NCBI RefSeq assembly: GCF_018736105.1
Contig: NZ_CP076135.1
Span: forward strand, 1,548,001 to 1,612,000
DNA: 64,000 bases
Origin: Bradyrhizobium sediminis
GTDB taxonomy: Bacteria > Pseudomonadota > Alphaproteobacteria > Rhizobiales > Xanthobacteraceae
Reading direction: 5' to 3'
Part shown: positions 27,685 through 36,369 of the stretch, piece by piece
How positions within the stretch are numbered: the stretch's first letter is position 1
Layout of the letters: the number at the start of each line of letters is the position of its first letter
Position numbers and translations under genes: made by a program
The notes under the pieces: model-generated
Told to the model about the DNA's origin: nothing
Database searches by the model: none
Seen by the model: only the letters and a program-made list of their open reading frames with translations

Positions 27685-27769
27685 TGCCTACGCCGCCGAT
27701 TGCGTTGCGGCCGCAGTGCGGCCAAAATAGCCGACAATCGGCCCCCAAAGAAAATCACCGGAGGATCCC

Positions 27770-28444
27770 ATGGGTACCAGCATCACGTTCAAGCGTCCGG
27801 ACGGCAAGGATGCCGGCGGCTATCTCGCCAACGCCGCGCGCGGCAATGCGCCGGGCGTAGTGGTGATCCAGGAATGGTGGGGGCTGTCCGAGCAGATCAA
27901 GGGAATGTGCGACCGCTTCGCGCTGGCCGGCTTCGATGCGCTGGCGCCCGATCTCTACAAGGGCAAGGTGGTGCCCTATCACGACACCGATGCCGCCGGC
28001 AAAGAGATGAACTCGCTGGACTTCATCGACCTCACCACGCAGACCGTGCGCGGCGCCGCGCAATATCTCGCCCGCAACGGCGCCAAGGTCGGCCTCACCG
28101 GCTTCTGCCTCGGCGGCGCGGTGACCATTATCGGCGCCACCAAGATCCCCGAACTTGCCGCCGGCGTGGTGTTCTACGGCATCCCGCCCGAGCAGGCCGC
28201 GAAGCCCGCGGACGTGAAAATCCCGCTGCAGGCGCATTTCGCCAACAAGGACGACTGGTGCACGCCGGCGGCCGTCGACGCCTTCGAGAAGGCGATGAAG
28301 TCCGCGGGCAAGTCGCTCGAACTGTTCCGCTATGACGCCGAGCACGCCTTCGTCAACGAGCAGCGGCAATCGGTGCATGACCGCGAGGCGGCGGAACTCG
28401 CCTGGGGCCGCGCCACGGAGTTTTTCAGGAAGCATCTGGGGTGA
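27770..28444 (+). CDS. Dienelactone hydrolase family protein
   Basis: This 224-residue alpha/beta hydrolase has the nucleophile Cys113 in GFCLGG, the acid Asp at 161-162 (NKDDWC) and His192 in AEHAF, the complete dienelactone hydrolase triad. QEWWGL near 34-39 is the usual early signature. Members open dienelactones in chlorocatechol breakdown but many have unknown substrates. A GGAGGA ribosome site precedes the ATG. Confidence 0.9.
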   Translation: MGTSITFKRPDGKDAGGYLANAARGNAPGVVVIQEWWGLSEQIKGMCDRFALAGFDALAPDLYKGKVVPYHDTDAAGKEMNSLDFIDLTTQTVRGAAQYLARNGAKVGLTGFCLGGAVTIIGATKIPELAAGVVFYGIPPEQAAKPADVKIPLQAHFANKDDWCTPAAVDAFEKAMKSAGKSLELFRYDAEHAFVNEQRQSVHDREAAELAWGRATEFFRKHLG

Positions 28445-28445
28445 G

Positions 28446-28580
28446 GGTCGCCGTGTCGTCGTCCCGGCGAACGCCGGGACCCATACGCCGCGGCAGTTGT
28501 AATCGGACGAACTGGTAGACGGCTTCGCTAAACAACATCTCCCTGTGTTTATGGGTCCCGCTTTCGCGGGGACGACATAG
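28446..28580. repeat. Paired palindromic repeat (REP-like) after the hydrolase gene
   Basis: CGTCGTCCCGGCGAACGCCGGGACCCATA at the left is mirrored at the right by TATGGGTCCCGCTTTCGCGGGGACGAC. Each arm is itself a hairpin, and together they enclose about 75 bases. The arrangement suits bidirectional termination between the two convergent genes. Confidence 0.8.
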
Positions 28581-28584
28581 TTGG

Positions 28585-29586
28585 TCAGACACCGGCCTTG
28601 CTGACCCCATCCCACCACGGGCACGTCCCCGGCATCAGTTTGTAATTGCCTTCCATCACCTGCACCGGCGCGCGCCGGCCTTCCGCCGCCGCGCGCATCC
28701 GCATCTCGCGCGCGACTTCGCGGTCTTCCGGCGGCAGCCAGAGCCGCTCATGTCCCCACAGGCTGGGGCCGTCCTTCAGCTCGCAGGATTGCCAGGTGGC
28801 AGGATCGATCGCACGGCCGCCCCAGCCGCACTCGACCATGAAGGACGACGGCGTCCTGGCGTAGAACGAGGTCATCAGGTCGTTGGTGTGACGGCCGAGC
28901 GTGACGTTGACGCGATCCTCGTTCAAGGCGACGTCGTAGGACTGGCCGACATCGTCGAGCGAAAACAATTCCACCATCAGATGATGCATGCCGTTGTCGC
29001 CGGTCTCGATCATCGCGAGGCTGTGATGCCGCGCGTTGATGTGAAAGAAATAGGCGCGGAACGGTTTCAGCATGTAATCGCTCAGCCCGAAGCCGAGCAG
29101 GCCGACATAGAACGGCATCATGGTGTCGATGTTTTCGACCGTCAGCACGGCATGGCCGAGGCCGAGCGGCCCGGTGCGGAAACCGGAAATCGAACGGCCG
29201 GGACGAAACGGCGTATCGTCGGTCTCGGCGCCGTAAAACGCCTCCAGCCGGTTGCCGGCGGGATCGCTGAACGAGATCAGGCCACGGACCCGCCTCGCAT
29301 CGGCCAGGGTCTGCGGCTCGGCGGTAACGGCAACGCCGGCATCTTCCAGCCGGGCGGCGAGGGCGGTGAGGTCGGCTGTGTCCGCGACCTCCCAGCCGAA
29401 GAAGCGCGCGCCTTCCGGCATCGCGCGGTCGATCACAATGCGCTGCTTGCGGTCGTCCATCCGGAACGCCAGCAGCGAGTTGCCGCGCTCGACCGCCTGC
29501 AGGCCGACCAGCCCGGTGCCGAACTGCCGCCAGTCGTCGAGATCGGCCGAGCCGAATCCGGCGTATCCGAGCGCCTGAATGGACAT
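28585..29586 (-). CDS. Type I extradiol dioxygenase (2,3-dihydroxybiphenyl dioxygenase-like)
   Basis: This 333-residue protein is built of two vicinal-oxygen-chelate modules. The iron ligands of the BphC family appear as His145 (LGHAVLTV), His201 or 202 (MHHLMVELFSLDDVGQ) and Glu252 (FMVECG). The late active-site histidine of the family (GRHTNDLMTSFY, residue 233) is also present. It should cleave an aromatic catechol ring next to the hydroxyls. The natural substrate is unknown, since no other ring-degradation genes are adjacent. The start gives MSIQALGYAGF; a 51-codon extension is not accepted. Confidence 0.88.
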   Translation of the reverse strand: MSIQALGYAGFGSADLDDWRQFGTGLVGLQAVERGNSLLAFRMDDRKQRIVIDRAMPEGARFFGWEVADTADLTALAARLEDAGVAVTAEPQTLADARRVRGLISFSDPAGNRLEAFYGAETDDTPFRPGRSISGFRTGPLGLGHAVLTVENIDTMMPFYVGLLGFGLSDYMLKPFRAYFFHINARHHSLAMIETGDNGMHHLMVELFSLDDVGQSYDVALNEDRVNVTLGRHTNDLMTSFYARTPSSFMVECGWGGRAIDPATWQSCELKDGPSLWGHERLWLPPEDREVAREMRMRAAAEGRRAPVQVMEGNYKLMPGTCPWWDGVSKAGV

Positions 29587-29718
29587 CGCGCGCCTCCGCT
29601 TTCGGCAAGTCTTGACCGTCTGATACCGGTGCTGCCTAGGCGGAATCCTACGCATATTTTCCGGCCCGTAACACCAAAAGATGGCTCCGAAACCGGCCCC
29701 GGCCCACCGGCGCCTCCC

Positions 29719-29747
29719 TTGACGTTTCAGCTCCGGCATGGTGTTTA
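29719..29747 (+). promoter_or_regulatory. Probable sigma-70 promoter of trpL-trpE(G)
   Basis: TTGACG and TGTTTA are separated by 17 bases. The expected start of transcription falls at about 29754-29755, which is the ATG of the leader peptide. The leader would therefore be essentially leaderless. The -10 element is a weak match. Confidence 0.6.
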
Positions 29748-29754
29748 ACCGCCC

Positions 29755-29802
29755 ATGAACACCGTCGTCCGCAACGTCAGTCTTTGGTGGCGCACCTCCT
29801 AA
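29755..29802 (+). CDS. trpL: trp leader peptide (attenuation peptide)
   Basis: This 15-residue reading frame, MNTVVRNVSLWWRTS, contains two adjacent tryptophan codons and lies before the anthranilate synthase gene. Ribosome stalling at the Trp codons under tryptophan shortage would favour an antiterminator fold. Its stop codon lies in the loop of the first hairpin (CACCTC and GAGGTG, 29793-29808). Sinorhizobium has a similar peptide with three tryptophans, which also has effects in trans. Confidence 0.85.
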   Translation: MNTVVRNVSLWWRTS

Positions 29803-29808
29803 GAGGTG
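29793..29808 (+). promoter_or_regulatory. Pause hairpin of the trp attenuator
   Basis: CACCTC and GAGGTG pair perfectly around a 4-base loop that includes the trpL stop codon. An outer pairing of GCGCACC with GGTGCG can extend it. It would correspond to the 1:2 pause stem of the attenuator. Confidence 0.6.
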
Positions 29809-29840
29809 GCCGGTGCGATTTCATTTTCCAGAATCGTCAG

Positions 29841-29872
29841 AGGCCGTCATCGCAGCGCGACGGCCTTTTCGT
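29841..29872 (+). terminator. trp attenuator terminator
   Basis: GGCCGTC and GACGGCC form a 7-bp stem around a 10-base loop and are followed by TTTTCGTTT. It lies about 40 bases after trpL and 50 before trpE(G), as expected for the terminator arm of a trp attenuator. Confidence 0.85.
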
Positions 29873-29917
29873 TTGTCCTGTGTGGCGTTCCCTCGGCAAG
29901 TTTCGTAAGAGGATCAC

Positions 29918-32083
29918 ATGAACAGGACAGCCTTCTCCCTGCCGGCCCATAGCGAATACCGCACCCGCGGCGGGCTGGCGGTCACGCGGTCGGTGGAGCA
30001 GTTCACCGGCGACGCCAAGCGGCTCGATGCCCTGATCGACCTGCTCGATCGCCGTCGCGGCGTGGTGCTGTCGTCGGGGACCACGGTGCCCGGCCGCTAC
30101 GAGAGTTTCGACCTCGGCTTTTCCGATCCGCCGTTGCAGCTGGAAACCGTGGGATCGGATTTTTCGCTTGAAGCGCTGAATGCGCGCGGCGAGGTGCTGA
30201 TCGCCTTCCTCGGCGACGCGCTACGCGAGCCCTGCGTCGTGATCAGCGAAAGAAGCGCAACGCGGCTCAAGGGGCATATCGTGCGCGGCGCCGCCCCGGT
30301 CGATGAGGACCAGCGCACCCGCCGCGCCAGCGTGATGTCGCTGGTGCGCGACCTGATCGCCGCCCTCGGGGCCAACGACGATCCGCTGCTCGGCCTGTTC
30401 GGCGCCTTCGCCTACGACCTGGTGTTCCAGATCGAGGACCTCGTGCAGAAGCGGACGCGCGAGAACGACCAGCGCGACATCGTGCTGTACGTGCCGGATC
30501 GCCTGCTGGCCTACGACCGCGCCACCGGCCGCGGTGTGGTGCTGAGCTACGATTTTGCCTGGAACGGCAAGTCCACCGCCGGCCTGCCGCGCGAGACTGC
30601 CGAGAGCGTCTACGCCAAGACGCCGCGGCAGGGCTTTGCCGATCACGCGCCCGGCGAATATCAGGCGACCGTCGAGACCGCGCGCGCGGCGTTCGCCCGC
30701 GGCGACCTGTTCGAGGCGGTGCCGGGGCAGTTGTTCGCCGAGCCCTGCGAGCGCTCGCCGGCGGAAGTGTTCCAGCGGCTGTGCCGGATCAATCCGTCGC
30801 CCTACGGCGCGCTGATGAATCTCGGCGACGGCGAATTCCTGGTGTCGGCCTCGCCCGAGATGTTCGTGCGCTCCGATGGCCGGCGGGTCGAGACCTGCCC
30901 GATCTCGGGCACCATCGCGCGCGGCGTCGATGCGATCGGCGACGCCGAACAGATCAGGCAACTGCTGAATTCGGAGAAGGACGAATTCGAACTCAACATG
31001 TGCACCGACGTCGATCGTAACGACAAGGCGCGGGTCTGCGTTCCCGGCACCATCAAGGTGCTGGCGCGGCGCCAGATCGAAACCTACTCGAAGCTGTTTC
31101 ACACCGTCGATCACGTCGAGGGCATTCTGCGGCCGGGCTTCGACTCGCTCGATGCCTTCCTGACCCATGCCTGGGCGGTGACGGTGACCGGCGCGCCGAA
31201 ATTGTGGGCGATGCAGTTCGTCGAGGACAACGAGCGTTCGTCGCGGCGCTGGTATGCCGGCGCGATCGGCGCGGTGAATTTCGACGGCAGCATCAACACC
31301 GGGTTGACCATCCGCACCATCCGGATGAAGGACGGCCTCGCCGAAGTGCGGGTCGGCGCCACTTGCCTGTTCGACTCGGATCCCGCCGCCGAGGACAGGG
31401 AATGCCAGGTCAAGGCGGCGGCGCTGTTCCAGGCGCTGCGCGGCGATCCGCCGAAGCCGTTGTCGGCATTTGCGCCGGATGCCACCGGATCGGGCAAACG
31501 GGTGCTCCTGATCGATCACGACGACAGCTTCGTTCATATGCTCGCCGATTACTTCCGGCAGGTCGGCGCGACGGTTACGGTGGTGCGGCATATCCACGCG
31601 CAAGAGATGCTGAAGCAGAATACTTACGATCTGCTGGTGCTGTCGCCGGGGCCGGGCCGGCCGGAGGATTTTGGAATTTCCAGGACCATCGACACGGCGC
31701 TCGATCGCAGGCTGCCGATCTTCGGCGTCTGCCTCGGCGTGCAGGCGATCGGCGAGTATTTCGGCGGCCAGCTCGGGCAACTCGCCCAGCCCGCGCATGG
31801 ACGCCCCTCGCGCGTTCAGGTGCGCGGCGGGCGGCTGATGCAAAACCTGCCCGATGAAATCGTGATCGGCCGCTATCACTCGCTCTATGTCGAGCGCGAC
31901 AGCGTGCCCGATGTGCTGCAGGTGACGGCGACCACCGAGGACGGCGTCGCGATGGCGATCGAACACAAGACCTTGCCAGTCGGCGGCGTGCAGTTCCACC
32001 CGGAATCGTTGATGTCGCTCGGTGGGGAAGTCGGCCTGCGCATCGTGGAAAATGCATTCCGGCTCGGGATGCAAACGAATTGA
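29918..32083 (+). CDS. trpE(G): Anthranilate synthase, fused components I and II
   Basis: This 721-residue enzyme joins the chorismate-using TrpE (about 1-510) to the glutamine amidotransferase TrpG (about 525-721), producing anthranilate for tryptophan synthesis. TrpE blocks include NPSPYGALMNLGDGEFLVSASPEMF, PISGTIARG and the FHTVDHVEG segment. TrpG shows LSPGPGRPEDFG, the nucleophile Cys at about 605 (GVCLGVQAIGE) and the FHPES triad residues near 693-697. A single fused gene is characteristic of rhizobial lineages. An AAGAGGATCAC ribosome site precedes the ATG. It is controlled by the trpL attenuator. Confidence 0.97.
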   Translation: MNRTAFSLPAHSEYRTRGGLAVTRSVEQFTGDAKRLDALIDLLDRRRGVVLSSGTTVPGRYESFDLGFSDPPLQLETVGSDFSLEALNARGEVLIAFLGDALREPCVVISERSATRLKGHIVRGAAPVDEDQRTRRASVMSLVRDLIAALGANDDPLLGLFGAFAYDLVFQIEDLVQKRTRENDQRDIVLYVPDRLLAYDRATGRGVVLSYDFAWNGKSTAGLPRETAESVYAKTPRQGFADHAPGEYQATVETARAAFARGDLFEAVPGQLFAEPCERSPAEVFQRLCRINPSPYGALMNLGDGEFLVSASPEMFVRSDGRRVETCPISGTIARGVDAIGDAEQIRQLLNSEKDEFELNMCTDVDRNDKARVCVPGTIKVLARRQIETYSKLFHTVDHVEGILRPGFDSLDAFLTHAWAVTVTGAPKLWAMQFVEDNERSSRRWYAGAIGAVNFDGSINTGLTIRTIRMKDGLAEVRVGATCLFDSDPAAEDRECQVKAAALFQALRGDPPKPLSAFAPDATGSGKRVLLIDHDDSFVHMLADYFRQVGATVTVVRHIHAQEMLKQNTYDLLVLSPGPGRPEDFGISRTIDTALDRRLPIFGVCLGVQAIGEYFGGQLGQLAQPAHGRPSRVQVRGGRLMQNLPDEIVIGRYHSLYVERDSVPDVLQVTATTEDGVAMAIEHKTLPVGGVQFHPESLMSLGGEVGLRIVENAFRLGMQTN

Positions 32084-32115
32084 AGTTGGCGAACAGAGGT
32101 TGAAAGAAAAATCCG

Positions 32116-32655
32116 ATGACTTTTGAACATGATTTGAAGGCCACCGTCCGCACCATCCCGGATTACCCGAAGCCGGGCATCCTGTTTCGCGACATCACCA
32201 CGCTGCTCGGCGAGCCGCGCGCCTTCCGCCGCGCGGTCGATCAATTGGTGGATCCCTGGGCGGGTTCGAAGATCGACAAGGTCGCCGGCATCGAGGCGCG
32301 CGGCTTCATCCTCGGCGGCGCGGTGGCGCATCAGGTCTCGGCCGGTTTCGTTCCGATCCGCAAGAAGGGCAAGCTGCCGCATACCACGGTACGTATCGCC
32401 TATTCGCTGGAATACGGCATCGACGAAATGGAAATGCACGCCGACGCTATCAAGCCGGGCGAGCGGGTGATCCTGGTCGACGACCTGATCGCCACCGGCG
32501 GCACCGCGGAGGGTGCCGTCAAACTGCTGCGCCAGATCGGCGCCGATGTGGTGGCCGCCTGCTTCATCATCGACCTGCCCGATCTCGGCGGTGCGGCGAA
32601 ACTGCGGGCGATGGACGTTCCGGTGCGAACGCTGATGGCGTTCGAGGGCCATTGA
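32116..32655 (+). CDS. apt: Adenine phosphoribosyltransferase
   Basis: This 179-residue purine-salvage enzyme makes AMP from adenine and PRPP. The PRPP loop [14 protein letters not shown] near residues 118-131 and [14 protein letters not shown] near 57-70 are clear. The N-terminal [11 protein letters not shown] and the RKKGKLP segment match the family. The ATG is 32 bases after the trpE(G) stop, so read-through from that operon is possible. Confidence 0.97.
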   Translation: MTFEHDLKATVRTIPDYPKPGILFRDITTLLGEPRAFRRAVDQLVDPWAGSKIDKVAGIEARGFILGGAVAHQVSAGFVPIRKKGKLPHTTVRIAYSLEYGIDEMEMHADAIKPGERVILVDDLIATGGTAEGAVKLLRQIGADVVAACFIIDLPDLGGAAKLRAMDVPVRTLMAFEGH

Positions 32656-32699
32656 GCGTTCTTACCTCGCTCTGCAAGCGGGCGAGGGAGAAGTGTGCT

Positions 32700-33368
32700 T
32701 CAAGACCCCTGCAGCAACAAGTTCAGCTCGAGTTCGCGGAAGCTGAAGTAGTTCTCTCGGATCCATTGATGCAGTTCGGTCGATGAATCCTTCTCGTTGC
32801 GCAGGTACTGCGTGAACGAGAACGTCAGCCGGTCGATATAGGTCTTCAGGAACGGCGGCAGCGCGGCGATGCGAAGCACCCGGCCTTGGGCCATCGCTGC
32901 AGGCAGCTCGCCGCGCACCACGTGCTCGTTGTCGACGGTCACGAGCGCAGTCGGCGGAATCTGCTGCTGCAATATCGGAAAGGCGCGGGCCGAGACCCGG
33001 TCGGTATCGGCGACGAACAGGATGACCGGCGAGACGCCACGCCGCGCGGCCTCCTTCATGAAGCCGATTTCCCCGGTCATCTTGAAGAACTCGTCGAAGG
33101 CGTGAAAACCGAGGTCGATCACCTTGGCGACGCCGTCATTGACGATCAGGCGGTCCATCAGCTGCATCTTGCCGAAGGTATCGTCGACCTCGGCGGTCTC
33201 GGTGACCCCGGGAAGGAATTCCAGCAGCGACGGCTCTTTCAGGTTGATGTCGAATGCCGCGACCGCGCCGTGCTTCAGCAGCAGGTATTCGGTCAGTAGC
33301 CGCGCGATCAGCGTCTTGCCGACCAGCGGACGGGGCGAGCAGATGATGTAGACGGCCGTGCGGTGCAT
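32700..33368 (-). CDS. Degenerate MinD/ParA-like P-loop ATPase
   Basis: This 222-residue protein starts with PLVGKTLIARLL, a P-loop that keeps GKT at 17-19 but lacks the KGG signature before it. Later sections (FDINLKEPSLLEFLP, VNDGVAKVIDLGFHAFDEF) resemble the deviant Walker B and switch region of MinD/ParA proteins. It is similar in length and organisation to the next gene upstream, suggesting duplication and divergence. No ParB gene or parS site was seen. Its function is unknown, although the family usually positions or activates partner proteins. Confidence 0.7.
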   Translation of the reverse strand: MHRTAVYIICSPRPLVGKTLIARLLTEYLLLKHGAVAAFDINLKEPSLLEFLPGVTETAEVDDTFGKMQLMDRLIVNDGVAKVIDLGFHAFDEFFKMTGEIGFMKEAARRGVSPVILFVADTDRVSARAFPILQQQIPPTALVTVDNEHVVRGELPAAMAQGRVLRIAALPPFLKTYIDRLTFSFTQYLRNEKDSSTELHQWIRENYFSFRELELNLLLQGS

Positions 33369-33426
33369 TGGCGCTATATCAGGCGAATTCGGCGCCTAAT
33401 CCAGCCAAATAGCATCGGAAGCGCAA

Positions 33427-34176
33427 TTATTTTTCGCCGCGCGCGGTGGCTTTGCCGGAGCCGACCAGGTCGGTCAGCTTGATGCGGTCGAACTCGCTCC
33501 AGACATTGGCCAGCCAGTGGCGGACATAGCCGCGCAGCACGAACGAATAGTTCGCGGCCTCGTCATGCGTGCCCTTGTTGGCGACGAATTTGAGGAACGG
33601 CACCGAGGCGACCTCGACCTGCTCATAGGCCATTTCGTTGAGCTTGGGGATGGTGAGCTCGGTGGCGTCCTTGATGCGGTGGAAATAGGAATTGTAGGTC
33701 GCCTGGTCCCACTGGAAGAACTGGGTGTCGTTGATGAAGTTCTTCACCAGGAAGTATTTCGCGCCCTGCATGAAATTCGCGGTTTCGGCGATCTCGTCCA
33801 GCGAGGCGATCGAGGGTCCCAGGATATGGAACACGGCAAAGGTGATCTGGCCCGACTTGGCGGCGTCGAGAAAGCCGATGTCGCGCAGCGAGGCCAGCGC
33901 CGGCGACAGCAGGCCGGCGCGGACGTCGATCACGGTCACCGAGGAGCCCGCGTTCAGGGTGTCGAAGATCTTCATCTGGTCCGACGTCGTCGTCATGTCG
34001 ACGATTTCGGTGATGTCGGGGTGGAAGCGCTTCAGCGTGCCGCGCGGCGATTCGGTATCGAAGGCCCGGGTGAGGACATTGTTGGCGGAAAAATAGTCCA
34101 GCAAGGTCCGCGACACCGTGGTCTTGCCGACCCCGCCCTTGTCCGCACCTACCACGATCACTACCGGCTTCGTCAT
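33427..34176 (-). CDS. Deviant Walker A ATPase of the MinD/ParA superfamily
   Basis: This 249-residue protein has the full deviant Walker A motif ADKGGVGKTT (residues 11-20, signature Lys13) and a switch-like ATPase core with TVIDVRAGLLSP. It precedes the degenerate paralogue by 58 bases on the same strand. It lacks a ParB partner, a MinE-type neighbour, or flagellar or pilus genes nearby. A role in positioning a complex is inferred only from family. Confidence 0.82.
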   Translation of the reverse strand: MTKPVVIVVGADKGGVGKTTVSRTLLDYFSANNVLTRAFDTESPRGTLKRFHPDITEIVDMTTTSDQMKIFDTLNAGSSVTVIDVRAGLLSPALASLRDIGFLDAAKSGQITFAVFHILGPSIASLDEIAETANFMQGAKYFLVKNFINDTQFFQWDQATYNSYFHRIKDATELTIPKLNEMAYEQVEVASVPFLKFVANKGTHDEAANYSFVLRGYVRHWLANVWSEFDRIKLTDLVGSGKATARGEK

Positions 34177-34461
34177 GAACTGCCCTTACGCGCCATTTTT
34201 CATTGGGGGCCTGATCCTAGAACAAACCAAGCCGTCTGTTCGGGAAAACCGCTGCCGGCTCCGGATCGTGTCCCAATGGCCCGATCGCGGGAGCGATCGG
34301 TACGTCCCACCCTGCTTTGGGCGCGAACATGGCAGAAACAAGGGAGAATTCAAATCATTAGACCGCCGTTAGGGTTAAATCCTGCCGGCGCCGTTAATCC
34401 CTGAGGGGCGGCCGTTTCGGACCGGGCCACCGGCCCGCTTCGAGGGACGCGAAACAGGCTG

Positions 34462-35664
34462 TCAGTGCCGGCGGCCCCACGGACCGGCCGGATTGGCCCA
34501 GGAACGCGGCGATGCGCCTTGCGAGGCGGCGGCGGGGTCCTTGGCATCGCTCCAGGGCCCGGATGGCAGCGGCGGCGGGCCTTCCCGGTTGGCTGGATTT
34601 TCGGGCCGATCCTCCGGTTCCTCCCCGGCGTCCGAGGGCTCGGCCAGCGGACCGGGATCGCGGCCACCGGCGAACTGCACCAGCGCCTGCACCCGGGATT
34701 CTACGGACGGATGGGTGGCAAACAGGTCGGCGAACCCCTCGCGCGGGTTGTCGATGCACAATTCCATCACCGCCGAGGTAGCGCCGGGAAGCTCGCCCCG
34801 GTTCTCGATCTTGCGCAGCGCCGAGATCATGGCGTCGGGGTTCTTGGTCAGTTCGACCGACCCGGCGTCGGCGAGCAGCTCGCGCGACCGCGACAGCGCC
34901 AGCTTCACCACCTGCGACAGCAGCCAGGCCAGCAGGATCAGCACCACCGCGATGATGATGACGATGACCGCGCCGCCGCCGCCCTTGCTGTTGCTGTCCG
35001 AGGAGGACGAGGATGATGAGGACGACGATGAGGATGACGATCCGCTCGAGGAGTTCCAGCTCAGATTGGTGAACATCCGGAAGAACAGCTCGCCGAAGAA
35101 TCCGACCACGCCGGCGATGATCACCGCGACCACCATCAGCTGCACGTCGCCGTTGCGGATGTGGGTGAGCTCGTGGCCGAGCACGGCCTCGATTTCCTTG
35201 TCGTTCAGCGCCCTCAACAGTCCCGTGGTGACGGTGACGGCATATTGCCGGCGGTTGAGCCCGGTCGCGAACGCGTTCAGCGCGTCGCTTTCCACGATCT
35301 TCAGTTTCGGCATCGGGATGCCGCGGGAGATGCAGAGGTTTTCCAGGAGATTATAGAGCCGGGGCTGCTGCTTCCGCGTCACGTCCTCGCCGCCGGTGAC
35401 GGCGTCGATCATGTTCTGGTGGAAGAAATAGGCGATCACGATCCACAGCGCGGCGGCGAGCGTCGCATAGGGAAACGCCTTCACCAGGTCGCGCGAGGCG
35501 GCCATCAGGTAGTAGTCGGCCGGCCGGTTGCCGTCGATCAGCACTTCCGCGACCAGCGCGCCGGCATAGACCAGCACGTAGATCAGCAGGAACAGCCCGG
35601 CGAGCAGCAGCATCGAACGAAACTTGTTCGACGCGATGTGCGTGTAAAGACCGTACGCGGCCAT
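34462..35664 (-). CDS. M48 family zinc metalloprotease (HtpX-like)
   Basis: This 400-residue membrane protease has helices near 18-40 and 65-82, the HEXXH motif HELTH at 164-168 and more membrane segments after it. A serine-rich stretch, about residues 205-226, follows the second membrane region and precedes SNSKGGGG and another helix. RSRELLADAGSV holds the third zinc ligand. A proline-rich cytosolic tail ends the protein. HtpX proteases degrade misfolded membrane proteins. It follows lemA in this order in many bacteria. The serine tract is unusually long. Confidence 0.9.
   Translation of the reverse strand: MAAYGLYTHIASNKFRSMLLLAGLFLLIYVLVYAGALVAEVLIDGNRPADYYLMAASRDLVKAFPYATLAAALWIVIAYFFHQNMIDAVTGGEDVTRKQQPRLYNLLENLCISRGIPMPKLKIVESDALNAFATGLNRRQYAVTVTTGLLRALNDKEIEAVLGHELTHIRNGDVQLMVVAVIIAGVVGFFGELFFRMFTNLSWNSSSGSSSSSSSSSSSSSSDSNSKGGGGAVIVIIIAVVLILLAWLLSQVVKLALSRSRELLADAGSVELTKNPDAMISALRKIENRGELPGATSAVMELCIDNPREGFADLFATHPSVESRVQALVQFAGGRDPGPLAEPSDAGEEPEDRPENPANREGPPPLPSGPWSDAKDPAAASQGASPRSWANPAGPWGRRH
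34987..35052 (-). repeat. Serine-codon tract inside the HtpX-like gene
   Basis: About 20 of 22 consecutive codons read serine (TCC, TCG, TCA, AGC mixed), interrupted by a glycine and an aspartate. Codon usage varies, so it is not a perfect trinucleotide slippage run. The tract lies in an inter-membrane loop. Confidence 0.85.
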
Positions 35665-35691
35665 AGCCGGCTATTCCACTAAAGAGTGTCA

Positions 35692-35798
35692 TTCCGGGGC
35701 GATGCGCAGCATCGAACCCGGAATCTCGAGATTCTCCGATGTGCAATTGCACATCGTAGTTCGTCGCGTTGCGACGCTCCGGAATGACGGGGAAAGAT
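35692..35798. repeat. Palindromic intergenic repeat between htpX-like gene and lemA
   Basis: GTCATTCCGGGGCGATGCG at the left matches the inverted GCTCCGGAATGACGG at the right, with a nested ATGTGCAATTGCACAT palindrome in the middle. It belongs to the same CATTCCGGGGCG family as the partial copy at 55071-55110. Confidence 0.8.
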
Positions 35799-35808
35799 TC
35801 TTGTCACT

Positions 35809-36369
35809 TCAGAACTTGACCGTCGGCACCGCCTCGACCTCGGTCCTGGAGGTGCCGAGATCGAAGAATTCCTTTTTGGTGAAGCCGAACATGCCGGCGA
35901 ACAGCGCCGCGGGCAGCTGCTGGATGCCGGTGTTGTATTCCTGGACCGCGTTGTTGAAGAAACGGCGGCTGGCTGCGATCTTGTTTTCGAGGTCGGACAG
36001 CTCGCCGGACAGCTGCTGGAAGTTGGCATTGGCCTTGAGGTCCGGATAGGCCTCCGACAGCGCGATCAGCCGGCCGAGCGCGCCGCTAAGCTGGTTTTCG
36101 GCGGCCGCAACCTGTCCCGGTCCCTGCGCCGCCATCGCGCTGTTGCGGGCCTTGATCACGTCGTCGAGCGTGCCGCGCTCGTGCGAGGCATAGCCCTTCA
36201 CGGTTTCCACCAGATTCGGGATCAGGTCGTGGCGTTGCTTGAGCTGCACGTCGATGTCGGCAAAGGACTGGCCGACGCGCTGGCTGAGCGCGACCAGGCG
36301 GTTATACGCGCCGAGCGCGAAAAGGACGATGATGACGATAATGCCGAGAACAATCCAGCCCGATGACAT
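35809..36369 (-). CDS. LemA family protein
   Basis: This 186-residue protein has one N-terminal membrane helix (WIVLGIIVIIVLFALGAYN) and the LemA core RVGQSFADIDVQLKQRHDLIPNLVETVKGYASHE. ARNSAMAAQ and FFNNAVQEYNTGIQQ complete the family pattern. LemA proteins act in the membrane with unclear function, often next to an HtpX-type protease, as here. The gene is separated from the protease by a palindromic repeat. Confidence 0.93.
   Translation of the reverse strand: MSSGWIVLGIIVIIVLFALGAYNRLVALSQRVGQSFADIDVQLKQRHDLIPNLVETVKGYASHERGTLDDVIKARNSAMAAQGPGQVAAAENQLSGALGRLIALSEAYPDLKANANFQQLSGELSDLENKIAASRRFFNNAVQEYNTGIQQLPAALFAGMFGFTKKEFFDLGTSRTEVEAVPTVKF

Larger units (their letters stand above)
29587..29917. 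other. Regulatory region between the dioxygenase gene and trpE(G)
   Basis: This 331-base gap holds the promoter, leader peptide and attenuator of trpE(G), listed separately. The left part (29590-29715) carries the presumed dioxygenase promoter and shows no other recognisable element. Confidence 0.7.

Noticed and set aside
34177..34461. Gap between the ATPase pair and the HtpX-like gene
   Set aside because: Only a small GATCGCGGGAGCGATCG hairpin was visible; no supported gene or regulatory element could be named.
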